From: JBDLRH01 sp039800165
Lineage (GTDB): Bacteria; Pseudomonadota; Gammaproteobacteria; Burkholderiales; Burkholderiaceae_C
Direction: 5' to 3'
DNA length: 64,000 nucleotides
Assembly (NCBI GenBank): GCA_039800165.1
Contig: JBDLRH010000015.1
Span: forward strand, 1-64,000
Shown: piece by piece, positions 34,726-42,291 of the stretch
Layout of the letters: each line of letters opens with the position of its first letter
How positions within the stretch are numbered: position 1 is the first letter of the stretch
The notes under the pieces: generated by a model
Seen by the model: only the letters and a program-made list of their open reading frames with translations
Told to the model about the DNA's origin: nothing
Databases searched by the model: none
Position numbers and translations under genes: made by a program

Positions 34726-35984
34726 GGCGTGCCCCGGCTGCGCAGCACCAGCATGTCGCCCTGCACCTCGGCGCTGCCGCCGCGTGACTGCACCCGCTCA
34801 CGCAGCGATGCCGCCTCGGCGGGCTGCAATGCCAGGCCGCTGGCGCGCAACTCGCCCGATGCGAATTCGATGCGGCCGGGCACGCGATCGGCCGGCAGCG
34901 CCTGCGCCAGAACCGCCAGCAGCGCCTCGAGGTCGGCCGACGAGGTGGCGCCGCTGGCGCGCCGCAGCGCCGCGATCTCGCGTTCCATTTGCAGCGGTGC
35001 ATCGATGACCACCTTGACCTGCGGAAACGTGGCGGTGAGCGTGCCTTCGATTGCGGCGCGCTTGGCTGCCAGTGCCCGCTGCTCGTGCAGCGCCCATGCA
35101 TTCAGCCCCACCAGGTGCGCCAGCACCAGCGCTGCCGCGCCCCAGCGTGCGGCGCGCCACTGCGGCGCCCACAACGCCTGCGCCGCGCGCTTGCCGGCGT
35201 TGCGCATCGCGCGGCGCCCGCCCGAGGCATCAAACTCCGCTTGCGCCAGGTTCCAGCCGGAATCGGCAGCCTGCAGCCGGCGTTGCGCGGCACTGAGCAC
35301 CCGCACGTTGCGCTGCAGTTGCTGCTCGGCCTGCGCTGCCACCTGCGGTTCGCAGCAGACATCCAGCGCGTCGGGCAGCGCGGTCGCCTGGCTGAGGGCC
35401 GCGAGCGGTGCGCACCACACGCCCTCGGTGTCGGCCAGGCAGGCCTGCGGATGGTCGGCGTCGCCCGAGATCTGCAGCAACGCGGCGCCTGCGGGCAGCG
35501 GCGCCGCTTCGGGGACGATGCGGTCCACCGGACGCTGTGCCGCTTCGAGCACCGCGCACCAGCCACGCAGCCACTCGCGATCGCAGGCGGCCACCCAGTG
35601 ACGGCCGTTTGCCGTGGGCTGGGGCGAAATCACCAGATGCAGCCGCTCGGGCTCGTCGAGCAGGCGGTCTTCCAGCAGTCCATCGAGCACGGCACGCAGC
35701 CTGGGCGATGCCGATGCGTTGGCCGACACGCCCTTGGGCAACTGCACCGCATGCCACGACACCGCAGCGGCCGGCAGCAGCGCGATCACCTCGGCGCCTG
35801 CGCCTTGCGGCTGCGGCAACAGCGAGGCAGCCGCGCGGCCCGACTGGGCGACCGCGGGCGACAGCGCATCGGCCGTGCCCAGCGCGTAGTCGAGCTCGAG
35901 CCCGGCCGAGCCGCTGGAGGGCGGTGCGATGCCCGAGCCCTCACCTCGGGGCGGGGCGGGCAGGGCAACAACGAGGTGACGCAT
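34722..35984 (-). CDS. gspL: Type II secretion protein GspL
   Basis: A 420-residue bitopic protein. The N-terminal cytoplasmic domain is actin-like and contacts GspE (LLPAAAVSWHAVQLPKG, residues about 90-105). A single membrane helix is near residue 290 (WGAAALVLAHLVGLNAWAL), then a periplasmic ferredoxin-like domain. The 90-bp gap to gspK upstream is the largest in the operon and could hold an internal regulatory signal, although none was recognised. Confidence 0.9.
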   Translation of the reverse strand: MRHLVVALPAPPRGEGSGIAPPSSGSAGLELDYALGTADALSPAVAQSGRAAASLLPQPQGAGAEVIALLPAAAVSWHAVQLPKGVSANASASPRLRAVLDGLLEDRLLDEPERLHLVISPQPTANGRHWVAACDREWLRGWCAVLEAAQRPVDRIVPEAAPLPAGAALLQISGDADHPQACLADTEGVWCAPLAALSQATALPDALDVCCEPQVAAQAEQQLQRNVRVLSAAQRRLQAADSGWNLAQAEFDASGGRRAMRNAGKRAAQALWAPQWRAARWGAAALVLAHLVGLNAWALHEQRALAAKRAAIEGTLTATFPQVKVVIDAPLQMEREIAALRRASGATSSADLEALLAVLAQALPADRVPGRIEFASGELRASGLALQPAEAASLRERVQSRGGSAEVQGDMLVLRSRGTP

Positions 35985-36074
35985 GAACTTGTGGGGTAGA
36001 GCGGGGCATTGTAGGCAGCGGTGCGTGCTGGAAGTGACCGGAAAAACGCGGTGTCTCGCCGGCGTTGCGATGCC

Positions 36075-37100
36075 TCAGCCGGGCTGCGCCACCCGCTCGC
36101 GCCAGACCACCCGCACATCCAGGCCGTCACGCCGCACCAGCGACCGCTCTTCCACCACCGTGCTGTCGCTGCGCAGGCGGCCGCGCACTTCGAAGAAGCG
36201 GCTGGCCACCGCAAAGCGCGTGTCGGGAAACGGGTTGTCGCGCAGGCCCAGCCGCTCGGCCGCATCGGCCAGGGTGCGCAGGTGGGCGCGGTCGCGCTCG
36301 GCCACCAGCCGCTGCGCGTCGGCCAGGCTCACCGCGGGGGCAGCGGCGTGGATCACGTCGGCGCTGGCGGTGTTCAGGTTCAGTGGCGTGGTGGCCGGCA
36401 GCAGGGTCACATGCGGCGCCAGCGCGCGCAGCGTGGGCCCGCTCAGGCCCAGCCAGGTGAGCTGCTCGATGCGCGAGGGCATCAGCGGCGCGTTGCCGGC
36501 GGCGGTCGCTGGATTGATGGCACTAACGCCCGCACCGCCAGCACCACCGCTGGAACCCACGCCGCTGGCGGCCCGCAGCCCTGCCGTCAGCGTGGCCAGC
36601 TCCTCGGGCGGCAGGCCCAGCCGCTCGAACAGCCGCGCGAATTCGCCCACCGCCGGCTCGGCGTCGTCGCGGGTGGACGCAAGGTTGGCCAGATTCAGGC
36701 GCGACTGCAGGTCGGTGATCTGCCCTGACAGGAACACATCGGGCAGGTCCAGGTCGCCGCCGGTGGTGGCCACGCCCTGCTCGGCCGCCAGAAAGGTCGA
36801 CAGGCGCGCCTCTTGCAGCGGGATGGCCCAGGGCTCGGCCAGGTGGTCGGCGCCGCCGCTGCGCGCGTCTTCGCGCAGGATCAGCCGCGCCCAGTCGAGC
36901 GCGCCCGACAGCACCCAGGTGGCCTGCTGGCGTTGCCGCTCGGCCGACTCGACCTCGATGCCGCGCCACTGCTGCCAGGCCGCGCCCGCGGCAAAGGTGG
37001 CGACCAGGGCCACCGTCAGCATCGCCTGCAGCAGCGCGGCGCCACGCTGGGCGCGCGGGGTACGCGGGGCAGGCCGGGCTCGCTGCGTGCCGCGCCTCAC
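36075..37100 (-). CDS. gspK: Type II secretion minor pseudopilin GspK
   Basis: A 341-residue minor pseudopilin, the largest of the tip complex. The leader RGTQRARPAPRTPRAQRG is followed by the hydrophobic helix AALLQAMLTVALVATFAAG. Helix-rich repeats follow (LNLNTASADVIHAAAP, LRTLADAAERLGL). It lacks the Glu at position +5, as is normal for GspK. The GTG start overlaps the gspJ stop (GTGA). A Gly/Ala-rich loop interrupts the alpha domain near residue 190. Confidence 0.93.
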   Translation of the reverse strand: MRRGTQRARPAPRTPRAQRGAALLQAMLTVALVATFAAGAAWQQWRGIEVESAERQRQQATWVLSGALDWARLILREDARSGGADHLAEPWAIPLQEARLSTFLAAEQGVATTGGDLDLPDVFLSGQITDLQSRLNLANLASTRDDAEPAVGEFARLFERLGLPPEELATLTAGLRAASGVGSSGGAGGAGVSAINPATAAGNAPLMPSRIEQLTWLGLSGPTLRALAPHVTLLPATTPLNLNTASADVIHAAAPAVSLADAQRLVAERDRAHLRTLADAAERLGLRDNPFPDTRFAVASRFFEVRGRLRSDSTVVEERSLVRRDGLDVRVVWRERVAQPG

Positions 37101-37801
37101 GACTTGCCTCCGCCGAGGGTGGGCTGCACCCAGTCGCGGGTGAGCCGGCCGGCCACCGCGCCGGAGTCGGGCAGTTGCAGCACCAGCCGCACGCCGTCGG
37201 GGGCCGGTGCGATGGACGGCGCCGCACCCGGAATGTTGATGACCGGCGGCGCACCGGCGGCGCTGGACAGCGGGTTGGTCCAGGCGTCGCTGCGGTAATA
37301 GAACAGCTGCCACTCGAGCAGCGGCGCGATCGCCACCTCGCGGCGGCGCAGGATGTCGTCGGGGTTCTGCGCCCAGCGCGCGGCTTGCGCCCATGCTTCA
37401 AGCAATTGCGTGCGGTCGCTCACCGGGCCCGATTCCCAGCGCAGCCACTGGCCGCCTTGCGCATCGACGCGGCGCGACCAGGCCACCACCCGCAGCGAGG
37501 CCGCCTCGGAGGGCGGCGCGCGGCGCGTGAGGCGCAGCACCTGTCCGTCCCAGTCGATCGGCGCCACCTGCCCGGTGGGCTCGGTCGCGTCCAGGTCGGC
37601 CACCCACTGCGCCAGGCCCGCCTGCAGCGCCAGCACCTGCGCCGAGCGCTCTTCGGTGATGTCGCGCGAGCGCACCATCGAGTCGATGCCGCGCCAGCTG
37701 AGCCCGGCCAGCACCGCCATCACCCCGATGGCCAGCAGCAGTTCCACCAGCGTGAAGCCGCCGGTGCGGCGCGCAGGGTGATTCGTGTGTGTGGCCTTCA
37801 T
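37097..37801 (-). CDS. gspJ: Type II secretion minor pseudopilin GspJ
   Basis: A 234-residue pseudopilin with the prepilin peptidase site at RRTGG-FTLVELLLAIGVMA and Glu at +5. The family motif WRGIDSMVRSRDITEER and the C-terminal LEWQLFYYRSDAW stretch identify GspJ. It forms the pseudopilus tip with GspI and GspK and is translationally coupled to gspK. Confidence 0.93.
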   Translation of the reverse strand: MKATHTNHPARRTGGFTLVELLLAIGVMAVLAGLSWRGIDSMVRSRDITEERSAQVLALQAGLAQWVADLDATEPTGQVAPIDWDGQVLRLTRRAPPSEAASLRVVAWSRRVDAQGGQWLRWESGPVSDRTQLLEAWAQAARWAQNPDDILRRREVAIAPLLEWQLFYYRSDAWTNPLSSAAGAPPVINIPGAAPSIAPAPDGVRLVLQLPDSGAVAGRLTRDWVQPTLGGGKS

Positions 37802-37807
37802 GCGGCT

Positions 37808-38179
37808 TCAGTAGCGGCCGATCACGGTGGACACGCGCAGCAGGTTCTGGCCGTCGCTGCGCACCTGCGCGTCCACCCGCTGAAAGCTCGGGTTGGGCGT
37901 GGGGCGCACCGTCAGCGCCACATCAAAGCTGCGCCCGCCCTGCTCGCAGGTGCGGACCGTGTCGCCCACGCCCGGCATCTGCTTGAGCAGGCGCAAGCGC
38001 GCCAGTTCGTTCTCGGCGCAGATCTGCGCCAGCAGCAGGTCGTTTTGTCGCTGCGCGTTGCGCGTGAGCGTGGCACTGGCCTGCGATGCGGCGATCAGCG
38101 CGATTGCCACGATGGCCAGCGCCACCAGCACCTCCACCAGGGTGAAGCCGCGCAGGCGCACGCTTGTGTGTCGCGTCAT
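37808..38179 (-). CDS. gspI: Type II secretion minor pseudopilin GspI
   Basis: A 123-residue pseudopilin with leader MTRHTSVRLRG and FTLVEVLVALAIVAIALIA after the cleavage site, followed by ASATLTRNAQRQNDLLLAQI and ENELARLRLL, which mark GspI. It lies 6 bp before gspJ. The ATG that opens the leader was used; an upstream ATG overlapping gspH is less likely. Confidence 0.93.
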   Translation of the reverse strand: MTRHTSVRLRGFTLVEVLVALAIVAIALIAASQASATLTRNAQRQNDLLLAQICAENELARLRLLKQMPGVGDTVRTCEQGGRSFDVALTVRPTPNPSFQRVDAQVRSDGQNLLRVSTVIGRY

Positions 38180-38189
38180 GCAGCGGCCT

Positions 38190-38672
38190 TCATGGCGCCG
38201 GCGCAAACGGCCGCAGCCCGTCGCTGGCCACGCGGACCTGGCGCGCCGGCTGCGCGGCCGACAGCAGCGTCACCTGCTGCGGCGCGATCACCGGCTCGGG
38301 GCCCAGCACCAGCGGCGTGGCGCTGGCCGCGCGGGTGGAGGCATCGAGCCAGGTGGTGGGCAGCGCGTCGGGTGCCAGGCCCTCGAATCGAAATCCGCCT
38401 TCGGCAGGCACCCAGCGCACCATGCGGCCGCTGGCGCGGCTTTGCGCGCGGGCAGCGTCCAGCAGCGCGGCCAGGCGCTGTGCTTCGCGGTCGAGCAGGG
38501 TGTCGGCGCTGTCGCGCATGGCCACTGCCAGGCCGGTGCTGGCGATGGCGATCACCGCCATCACCACCAGCAACTCGATCAGGGTGAAGCCGCGGCGGCG
38601 GGGTCCGCGGCGTGCGGGGCGGGGCGTCAGCGCGCCGCGCCCGAATTCACTGCCAGCTGCCGACGTCGGCAT
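38190..38672 (-). CDS. gspH: Type II secretion minor pseudopilin GspH
   Basis: A 160-residue pseudopilin with FTLIELLVVMAVIAIASTGL after an arginine-rich leader (RPARRGPRRRG) and the GspH-type LAALLDAARAQSRASGR segment. The start ATG lies inside the end of gspG, giving a 26-bp overlap in another frame. No shorter in-frame ATG or GTG leaves a leader, so the overlap appears real. Confidence 0.88.
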   Translation of the reverse strand: MPTSAAGSEFGRGALTPRPARRGPRRRGFTLIELLVVMAVIAIASTGLAVAMRDSADTLLDREAQRLAALLDAARAQSRASGRMVRWVPAEGGFRFEGLAPDALPTTWLDASTRAASATPLVLGPEPVIAPQQVTLLSAAQPARQVRVASDGLRPFAPAP

Positions 38673-39111
38673 CGTTGCCCTCGCCGCCGGGCTTGCCGTC
38701 GGCGCCGAGCGACATCACGTCGATCTCGCCCTTGATGCCGGGGTTGAGGAACTGGTACGGCCGGCCCCACGGGTCGTTGGGCAGTTTCTCCAGGTAGGGG
38801 CGCCAGTTGGCCGGCGCCGGCCCGGTGGCAGGGCGGGCGACGAGCGCCTGCAGGCCCTGCTCGGTGGTGGGGTAGCGCTGGTTGTCCAGCCGGTAGAGCT
38901 TGAGCGCCTGCATCAGGTTGTTGACGTCGGTGCGCGCGGCGGTGATGCGCGCGTCGTCCGCGCGGTTGAGCACGTTGGGCACGATCAGCGCGGCCAGCAC
39001 GCCGATGATCACCAGCACCACCATCAGCTCGATCAGGGTGAAGCCGCGGGCGCCGCTGCGCAGGCGATGCGCGCGGGCGGTCGGGGTCGGAAAGCGCAGC
39101 GCGGATTTCAT
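38647..39111 (-). CDS. gspG: Type II secretion major pseudopilin GspG
   Basis: A 154-residue major pseudopilin. Cleavage is expected at GARG-FTLIELMVVLVIIGVLAALI with Glu at +5. The conserved VPNVLNRADDARITAARTD, YPTTEQGLQALV and NDPWGRPYQF segments follow, then a C-terminal calcium-loop-like GADGKPGGEGNDADVGSW. First gene of the minus-strand gsp operon, divergent from gspC with only 47 bp between them. AT-rich TATCAT in the gap may serve as its -10 element. Confidence 0.97.
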   Translation of the reverse strand: MKSALRFPTPTARAHRLRSGARGFTLIELMVVLVIIGVLAALIVPNVLNRADDARITAARTDVNNLMQALKLYRLDNQRYPTTEQGLQALVARPATGPAPANWRPYLEKLPNDPWGRPYQFLNPGIKGEIDVMSLGADGKPGGEGNDADVGSWQ

Positions 39112-39126
39112 TTGACTGTTTCGGGG

Positions 39127-39153
39127 TTGTGCAGCGGTCGCTCAAATGATAAT
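39127..39153 (+). promoter_or_regulatory. Shared gspC/gspG divergent promoter region
   Basis: In the 47-bp divergent gap, GATAAT lies five bases before the gspC ATG with a weak TTGTGC 15 bases upstream. Read the other way the same AT-rich core gives TATCAT for gspG. gspC has no Shine-Dalgarno sequence, so its transcript may be leaderless. Confidence 0.4.
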
Positions 39154-39158
39154 GGGGC

Positions 39159-39686
39159 ATGGTGACAGCTTCTGCATCCGCATCCGCATCGGCACCGCGC
39201 GGCGGCGGCGCGTCGCGCTGGGGCGCACGCCTGGCAGCCCTGCTGCTGTGGGCGGCCGCCGGCGCAAGCGCGGTGTTCTGGGCGCTGAAGTTCGGCACGC
39301 CGGCGTCCATGCCGCCTGCCACGCCGGTGGCGTCGCTGTCTTCCGGGGTATCGGCGCCGGCTGCCGACGCTGAAGCGCTGGCGCGGCTGTTGGGCGCCCA
39401 AGCGGCCACCAGCGCCGCAAGTGCCGCATCCGCTGCTGCCGCGGCGCCTGCGGCCAGTGCGCTGCAGGGCCGCCTGGTGCTCAAGGGCGTGGTGGCTGCA
39501 CGTTCGCAGCGCGAAGGTGCGGCGTTGATCTCGGTGGACGGCAAGCCGCCCCAGACCTTTCGCGTGGGCGCCCGCATCGACGACGCGGTGATGCTGCAGT
39601 CGGTGGGCGCACGCACCGCGGTCATCGCGGCTGACGCCCGGGGCCCGGCGCTGGTCACGCTGGAGCTTCCCAAGCCGCCGCAGTGA
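39159..39686 (+). CDS. gspC: Type II secretion protein GspC (short form, no PDZ domain)
   Basis: A 175-residue protein with an N-terminal Ser/Ala repeat, one membrane helix (LAALLLWAAAGASAVFWAL) and a homology region (LQGRLVLKGVVA ... GAALISVDGKPPQTFRVGA) that contacts GspD. The C-terminal PDZ or coiled-coil domain of longer GspC proteins is absent, as in other short Burkholderiales forms. It is transcribed away from the rest of the gsp genes. An Ala/Ser-rich linker spans about residues 65-100. Confidence 0.85.
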   Translation: MVTASASASASAPRGGGASRWGARLAALLLWAAAGASAVFWALKFGTPASMPPATPVASLSSGVSAPAADAEALARLLGAQAATSAASAASAAAAAPAASALQGRLVLKGVVAARSQREGAALISVDGKPPQTFRVGARIDDAVMLQSVGARTAVIAADARGPALVTLELPKPPQ

Positions 39687-39690
39687 GCGG

Positions 39691-41610
39691 ATGGCTCGCA
39701 TGAGCGCATCGCCGTCGCCGAGCCTGCTTGCCAACCTGCGCGCCGAACTCTCGCGCGTGCCGCCGTTTGCGCAGATGGATGCGCAGGCGCTCGACTTCTT
39801 CCTCACCCGCAGCGAACAGCGCTACTACGCGCCCGACGAAGTCATCACCACCCCCGACGACGGCCCGGTGCGCGAGCTGTTCTTCATCCGCAGCGGCGCG
39901 GTGGTGGGCGAGCGCGGCAGCGGCGATGCGCGCACCAGCGCCTTCGAATACGAGCGCGGCGACCTGTTTCCGGTGAGCGCAGCGGTGGCACAGCGCGCGG
40001 TGACCGCCCGCTACAAGGCGGTGCAGGACACCTTCGTGCTGGTGCTGCCGGTGGCTGCAATGCGCGACCTGTCGGCGCGCAGCGCGCCGTTTGCCGACTT
40101 CCTGAACCGCCGCATCCAGAAGTTCCTGGAGCTGTCGCGCCGCGAGCTGCAGGTGGCGTATTCGTCGCAGACGCTGGCCGAGCAGTCGCTGGAGACGCCG
40201 CTGGGCACGCTGGCCACGCGCGCACCGGTAGCCTGCCGCCCTGACACGCCGCTGCGCGAGGCGCTTTCCACCATGCATGCACGGCGCATCGGCTCGGTGC
40301 TGGTGACCGACGAGGCCGGCCATCCGCTGGGCATCCTCACGCGCTACGACGTGCTCGGCCGGGTGCTGCTGGCCGGCGTGCCGCTGGACGCGCCGATGTC
40401 GCAGGTGATGGTGCAGCCGGTGCGCAGCCTCACCACCGAGCACACCGCGCAAGACGCCGCGCTGCTGATGTCGCGCCATGGCATCCGCCATGTGCCGGTC
40501 ACGCGTGACGGCGTGGCGGTGGGCATCGTCTCCGAGCGCGACCTGTTCGCCATGCAGCGCCTGAGCCTGAAGCAGGTGAGCACGGGCATCCGCGCCGCGC
40601 AGGATGTCGAGTCGCTGCGGCTGACTGCGCTGGAGATCCGCCGCTTCGCGCACAACCTGCTGAGCCAGGGCGTGCAGGCGCGGCAGCTGACCGCGCTGAT
40701 CAGCCACCTCAACGACGTGCTGACCGAGCGGCTGCTGCAGGTGCTGGCGGCGCAGCACGGCGTGGAGCTGTCGCGCATCTGCTGGCTGGCGCTGGGCTCC
40801 GAAGGCCGCAGCGAACAGACGATTGCCACTGATCAAGACAACGCGCTGATCCTGCCCGACGACGCCACGCCCGCGTTCGCCGAGCAGGTGCGCCTGTTCG
40901 CGCGTGCGGTGAACCTGGCGCTGGACCAGTGCGGCTACCCGCTGTGCAAGGGCGGCATCATGGCCGGTGAACAAGGTGGCGCAGTGACGCTGCGCGAGTG
41001 GCGCGAGCGCTTTGCCGCGTGGATCGACCACGGCGCGCCGCAAGACCTGCTGAACGCCAGCATCTACTTCGACTTTCGCTGCCTGGCGGGCGATGCGTCG
41101 CTGGCCGAGGCGCTGCGCAGCGAGGTGGTGGAGGCCGCACGCCGCACGCCGCGCTTTCTCAAGCAGATGGCGCTGAACGCGCTGCAGCACGGCGCGCCGC
41201 TGAACTGGCTGGGCAGCATCGACACCGATGATCAGGGCACGGTTGACCTCAAGCTGCAGGGCACCGCCATCTTTGTGGACGCTGCGCGGCTGTACGCGCT
41301 GGCGCATGGCCTGAGCGCCACCGGCACGCGCGAGCGGCTCGAGGCGGTAGGCCGCCTGCTGGGCTTGCCCGAGTCGGAATTCGGCGGCTGGGTGGGCGGC
41401 TTCGAGTTCTTGCAGATGCTGCGGCTTCGGGTGCAGCTCGAAGCAGGGCCCGGCCGGCAGCGTGGGCAGGGCGCGACCGCGTCCGCGACCGACAACCCCA
41501 ACCGCATGGGAGTGGCGCGCCTGAACGACATCGACCGCCGCATCCTCAAGGAATCGCTGCGCGTGGCGCGCAGCCTGCAACAGCGCCTGCACCTCGACTA
41601 CGAACGATGA
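39691..41610 (+). CDS. Cyclic-nucleotide-binding/CBS/DUF294 nucleotidyltransferase-like protein
   Basis: A 639-residue signalling-type protein in four parts. There is a cNMP-binding domain (about 15-130, ELFFIRSGAVVGERGSG), then two CBS domains (about 160-285, RRIGSVLVTDEAGHPLGIL and HGIRHVPVTRDGVAVGIV). The DUF294 nucleotidyltransferase-like domain follows (LALGSEGRSEQTIATDQDNA near residue 365), then its C-terminal helical partner. The fold is shared with GlnD-type uridylyltransferases, and the G-S ... TDQDNA motif is intact. No established function exists; ligand-gated control is inferred. Four bases separate it from gspC, and its stop overlaps the next start. Confidence 0.9.
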   Translation: MARMSASPSPSLLANLRAELSRVPPFAQMDAQALDFFLTRSEQRYYAPDEVITTPDDGPVRELFFIRSGAVVGERGSGDARTSAFEYERGDLFPVSAAVAQRAVTARYKAVQDTFVLVLPVAAMRDLSARSAPFADFLNRRIQKFLELSRRELQVAYSSQTLAEQSLETPLGTLATRAPVACRPDTPLREALSTMHARRIGSVLVTDEAGHPLGILTRYDVLGRVLLAGVPLDAPMSQVMVQPVRSLTTEHTAQDAALLMSRHGIRHVPVTRDGVAVGIVSERDLFAMQRLSLKQVSTGIRAAQDVESLRLTALEIRRFAHNLLSQGVQARQLTALISHLNDVLTERLLQVLAAQHGVELSRICWLALGSEGRSEQTIATDQDNALILPDDATPAFAEQVRLFARAVNLALDQCGYPLCKGGIMAGEQGGAVTLREWRERFAAWIDHGAPQDLLNASIYFDFRCLAGDASLAEALRSEVVEAARRTPRFLKQMALNALQHGAPLNWLGSIDTDDQGTVDLKLQGTAIFVDAARLYALAHGLSATGTRERLEAVGRLLGLPESEFGGWVGGFEFLQMLRLRVQLEAGPGRQRGQGATASATDNPNRMGVARLNDIDRRILKESLRVARSLQQRLHLDYER

Positions 41611-42278
41611 TTAATTGGGGTCAGATTCCAATTATTTCGGGCCTGGTGCGCAAGCCGGTGGCAGGTGAAAGCCCTGCGGCCCACGAGCGCTGGATCGCAC
41701 TCGATGTGGAGACCAGCGGGCTGGATGCCAGGCGCGACCGGCTGCTGGCGATCGCAGCCATCGGCCTGCGGGTGGACTGGGCCGCGCAGCGGCTGGTGAT
41801 CGTGCCGGGCGACAGCTTCGAGGTGGTGCTGCGTCAGGAGGTCGCGTCCACCAAGGACAACATCCTGCTGCACGGCATCGGCGCGCAGCGCCAGCGTGAT
41901 GGTGTGGAGCCTGTGGCCGCGCTGCAGGCCTTTGCCGAGTACGCGGGCGCGGCGCCGCTGCTGGCGTTTCATTCGGCGTTTGACGAGACGATGATCGGCC
42001 GCTTCATGCGCCAGCACCTCGGCCGCGACCTGGCCAACGACTGGGTGGACATCGAGCATCTGTGCGCGGTCACGCACGAGCAGGTGCGGGCGCGATCGCT
42101 GGACGAATGGATGGGGCACTTCGGCATCGAATGCGCGGTACGGCACCAGGCCGCCGCCGACACGCTGGCCGAATGCGAGCTGCTGCTGCGGGTGTGGCCG
42201 CGCGTGGCCAGGCAGTGCCGCAACTGGCGCGAGGTGAAAAAGCTCGCCGCGCAGCAGCGCTGGATCGCGCGTCAGTGA
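41607..42278 (+). CDS. DEDDh-family 3'-5' exonuclease (DnaQ/PolC-like)
   Basis: A 223-residue exonuclease of the DnaQ fold. The acidic motifs are ALDVETSGLDARRDRLL (motif I), AFHSAFDETMIGRFM (motif II) and RHQAAADTLAECELLL (motif III with the DEDDh histidine). Such proteins often sit next to DUF294 proteins in proteobacteria, and the pair may act together. The first residues, MINWGQIPIISG, come from an AT-rich palindromic sequence unlike the rest of the gene, so the true ancestral start may have been altered. The ATG overlaps the previous stop (ATGA). Confidence 0.9.
   Translation: MINWGQIPIISGLVRKPVAGESPAAHERWIALDVETSGLDARRDRLLAIAAIGLRVDWAAQRLVIVPGDSFEVVLRQEVASTKDNILLHGIGAQRQRDGVEPVAALQAFAEYAGAAPLLAFHSAFDETMIGRFMRQHLGRDLANDWVDIEHLCAVTHEQVRARSLDEWMGHFGIECAVRHQAAADTLAECELLLRVWPRVARQCRNWREVKKLAAQQRWIARQ
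41612..41634. repeat. REP-like palindrome (remnant of a small mobile repeat)
   Basis: TAATTGG and CCAATTA arms of seven bases flank a nine-base spacer. The core AATTGGGGTCAGA resembles palindromes seen beside REP-associated (RAYT/Y1) transposases in proteobacteria. Base composition is far below that of the surrounding genes. Only one copy was noticed here. Confidence 0.55.
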
Positions 42279-42291
42279 CTGCTGCGCCGGC

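Noticed and set aside
33335..35101. Longer reading of gspN running through gspM and into gspL
   Set aside because: The upstream part is out of frame with gspL and gspM and has no matching domain. The ATG giving MRTAPTATRPRH starts the real GspN.
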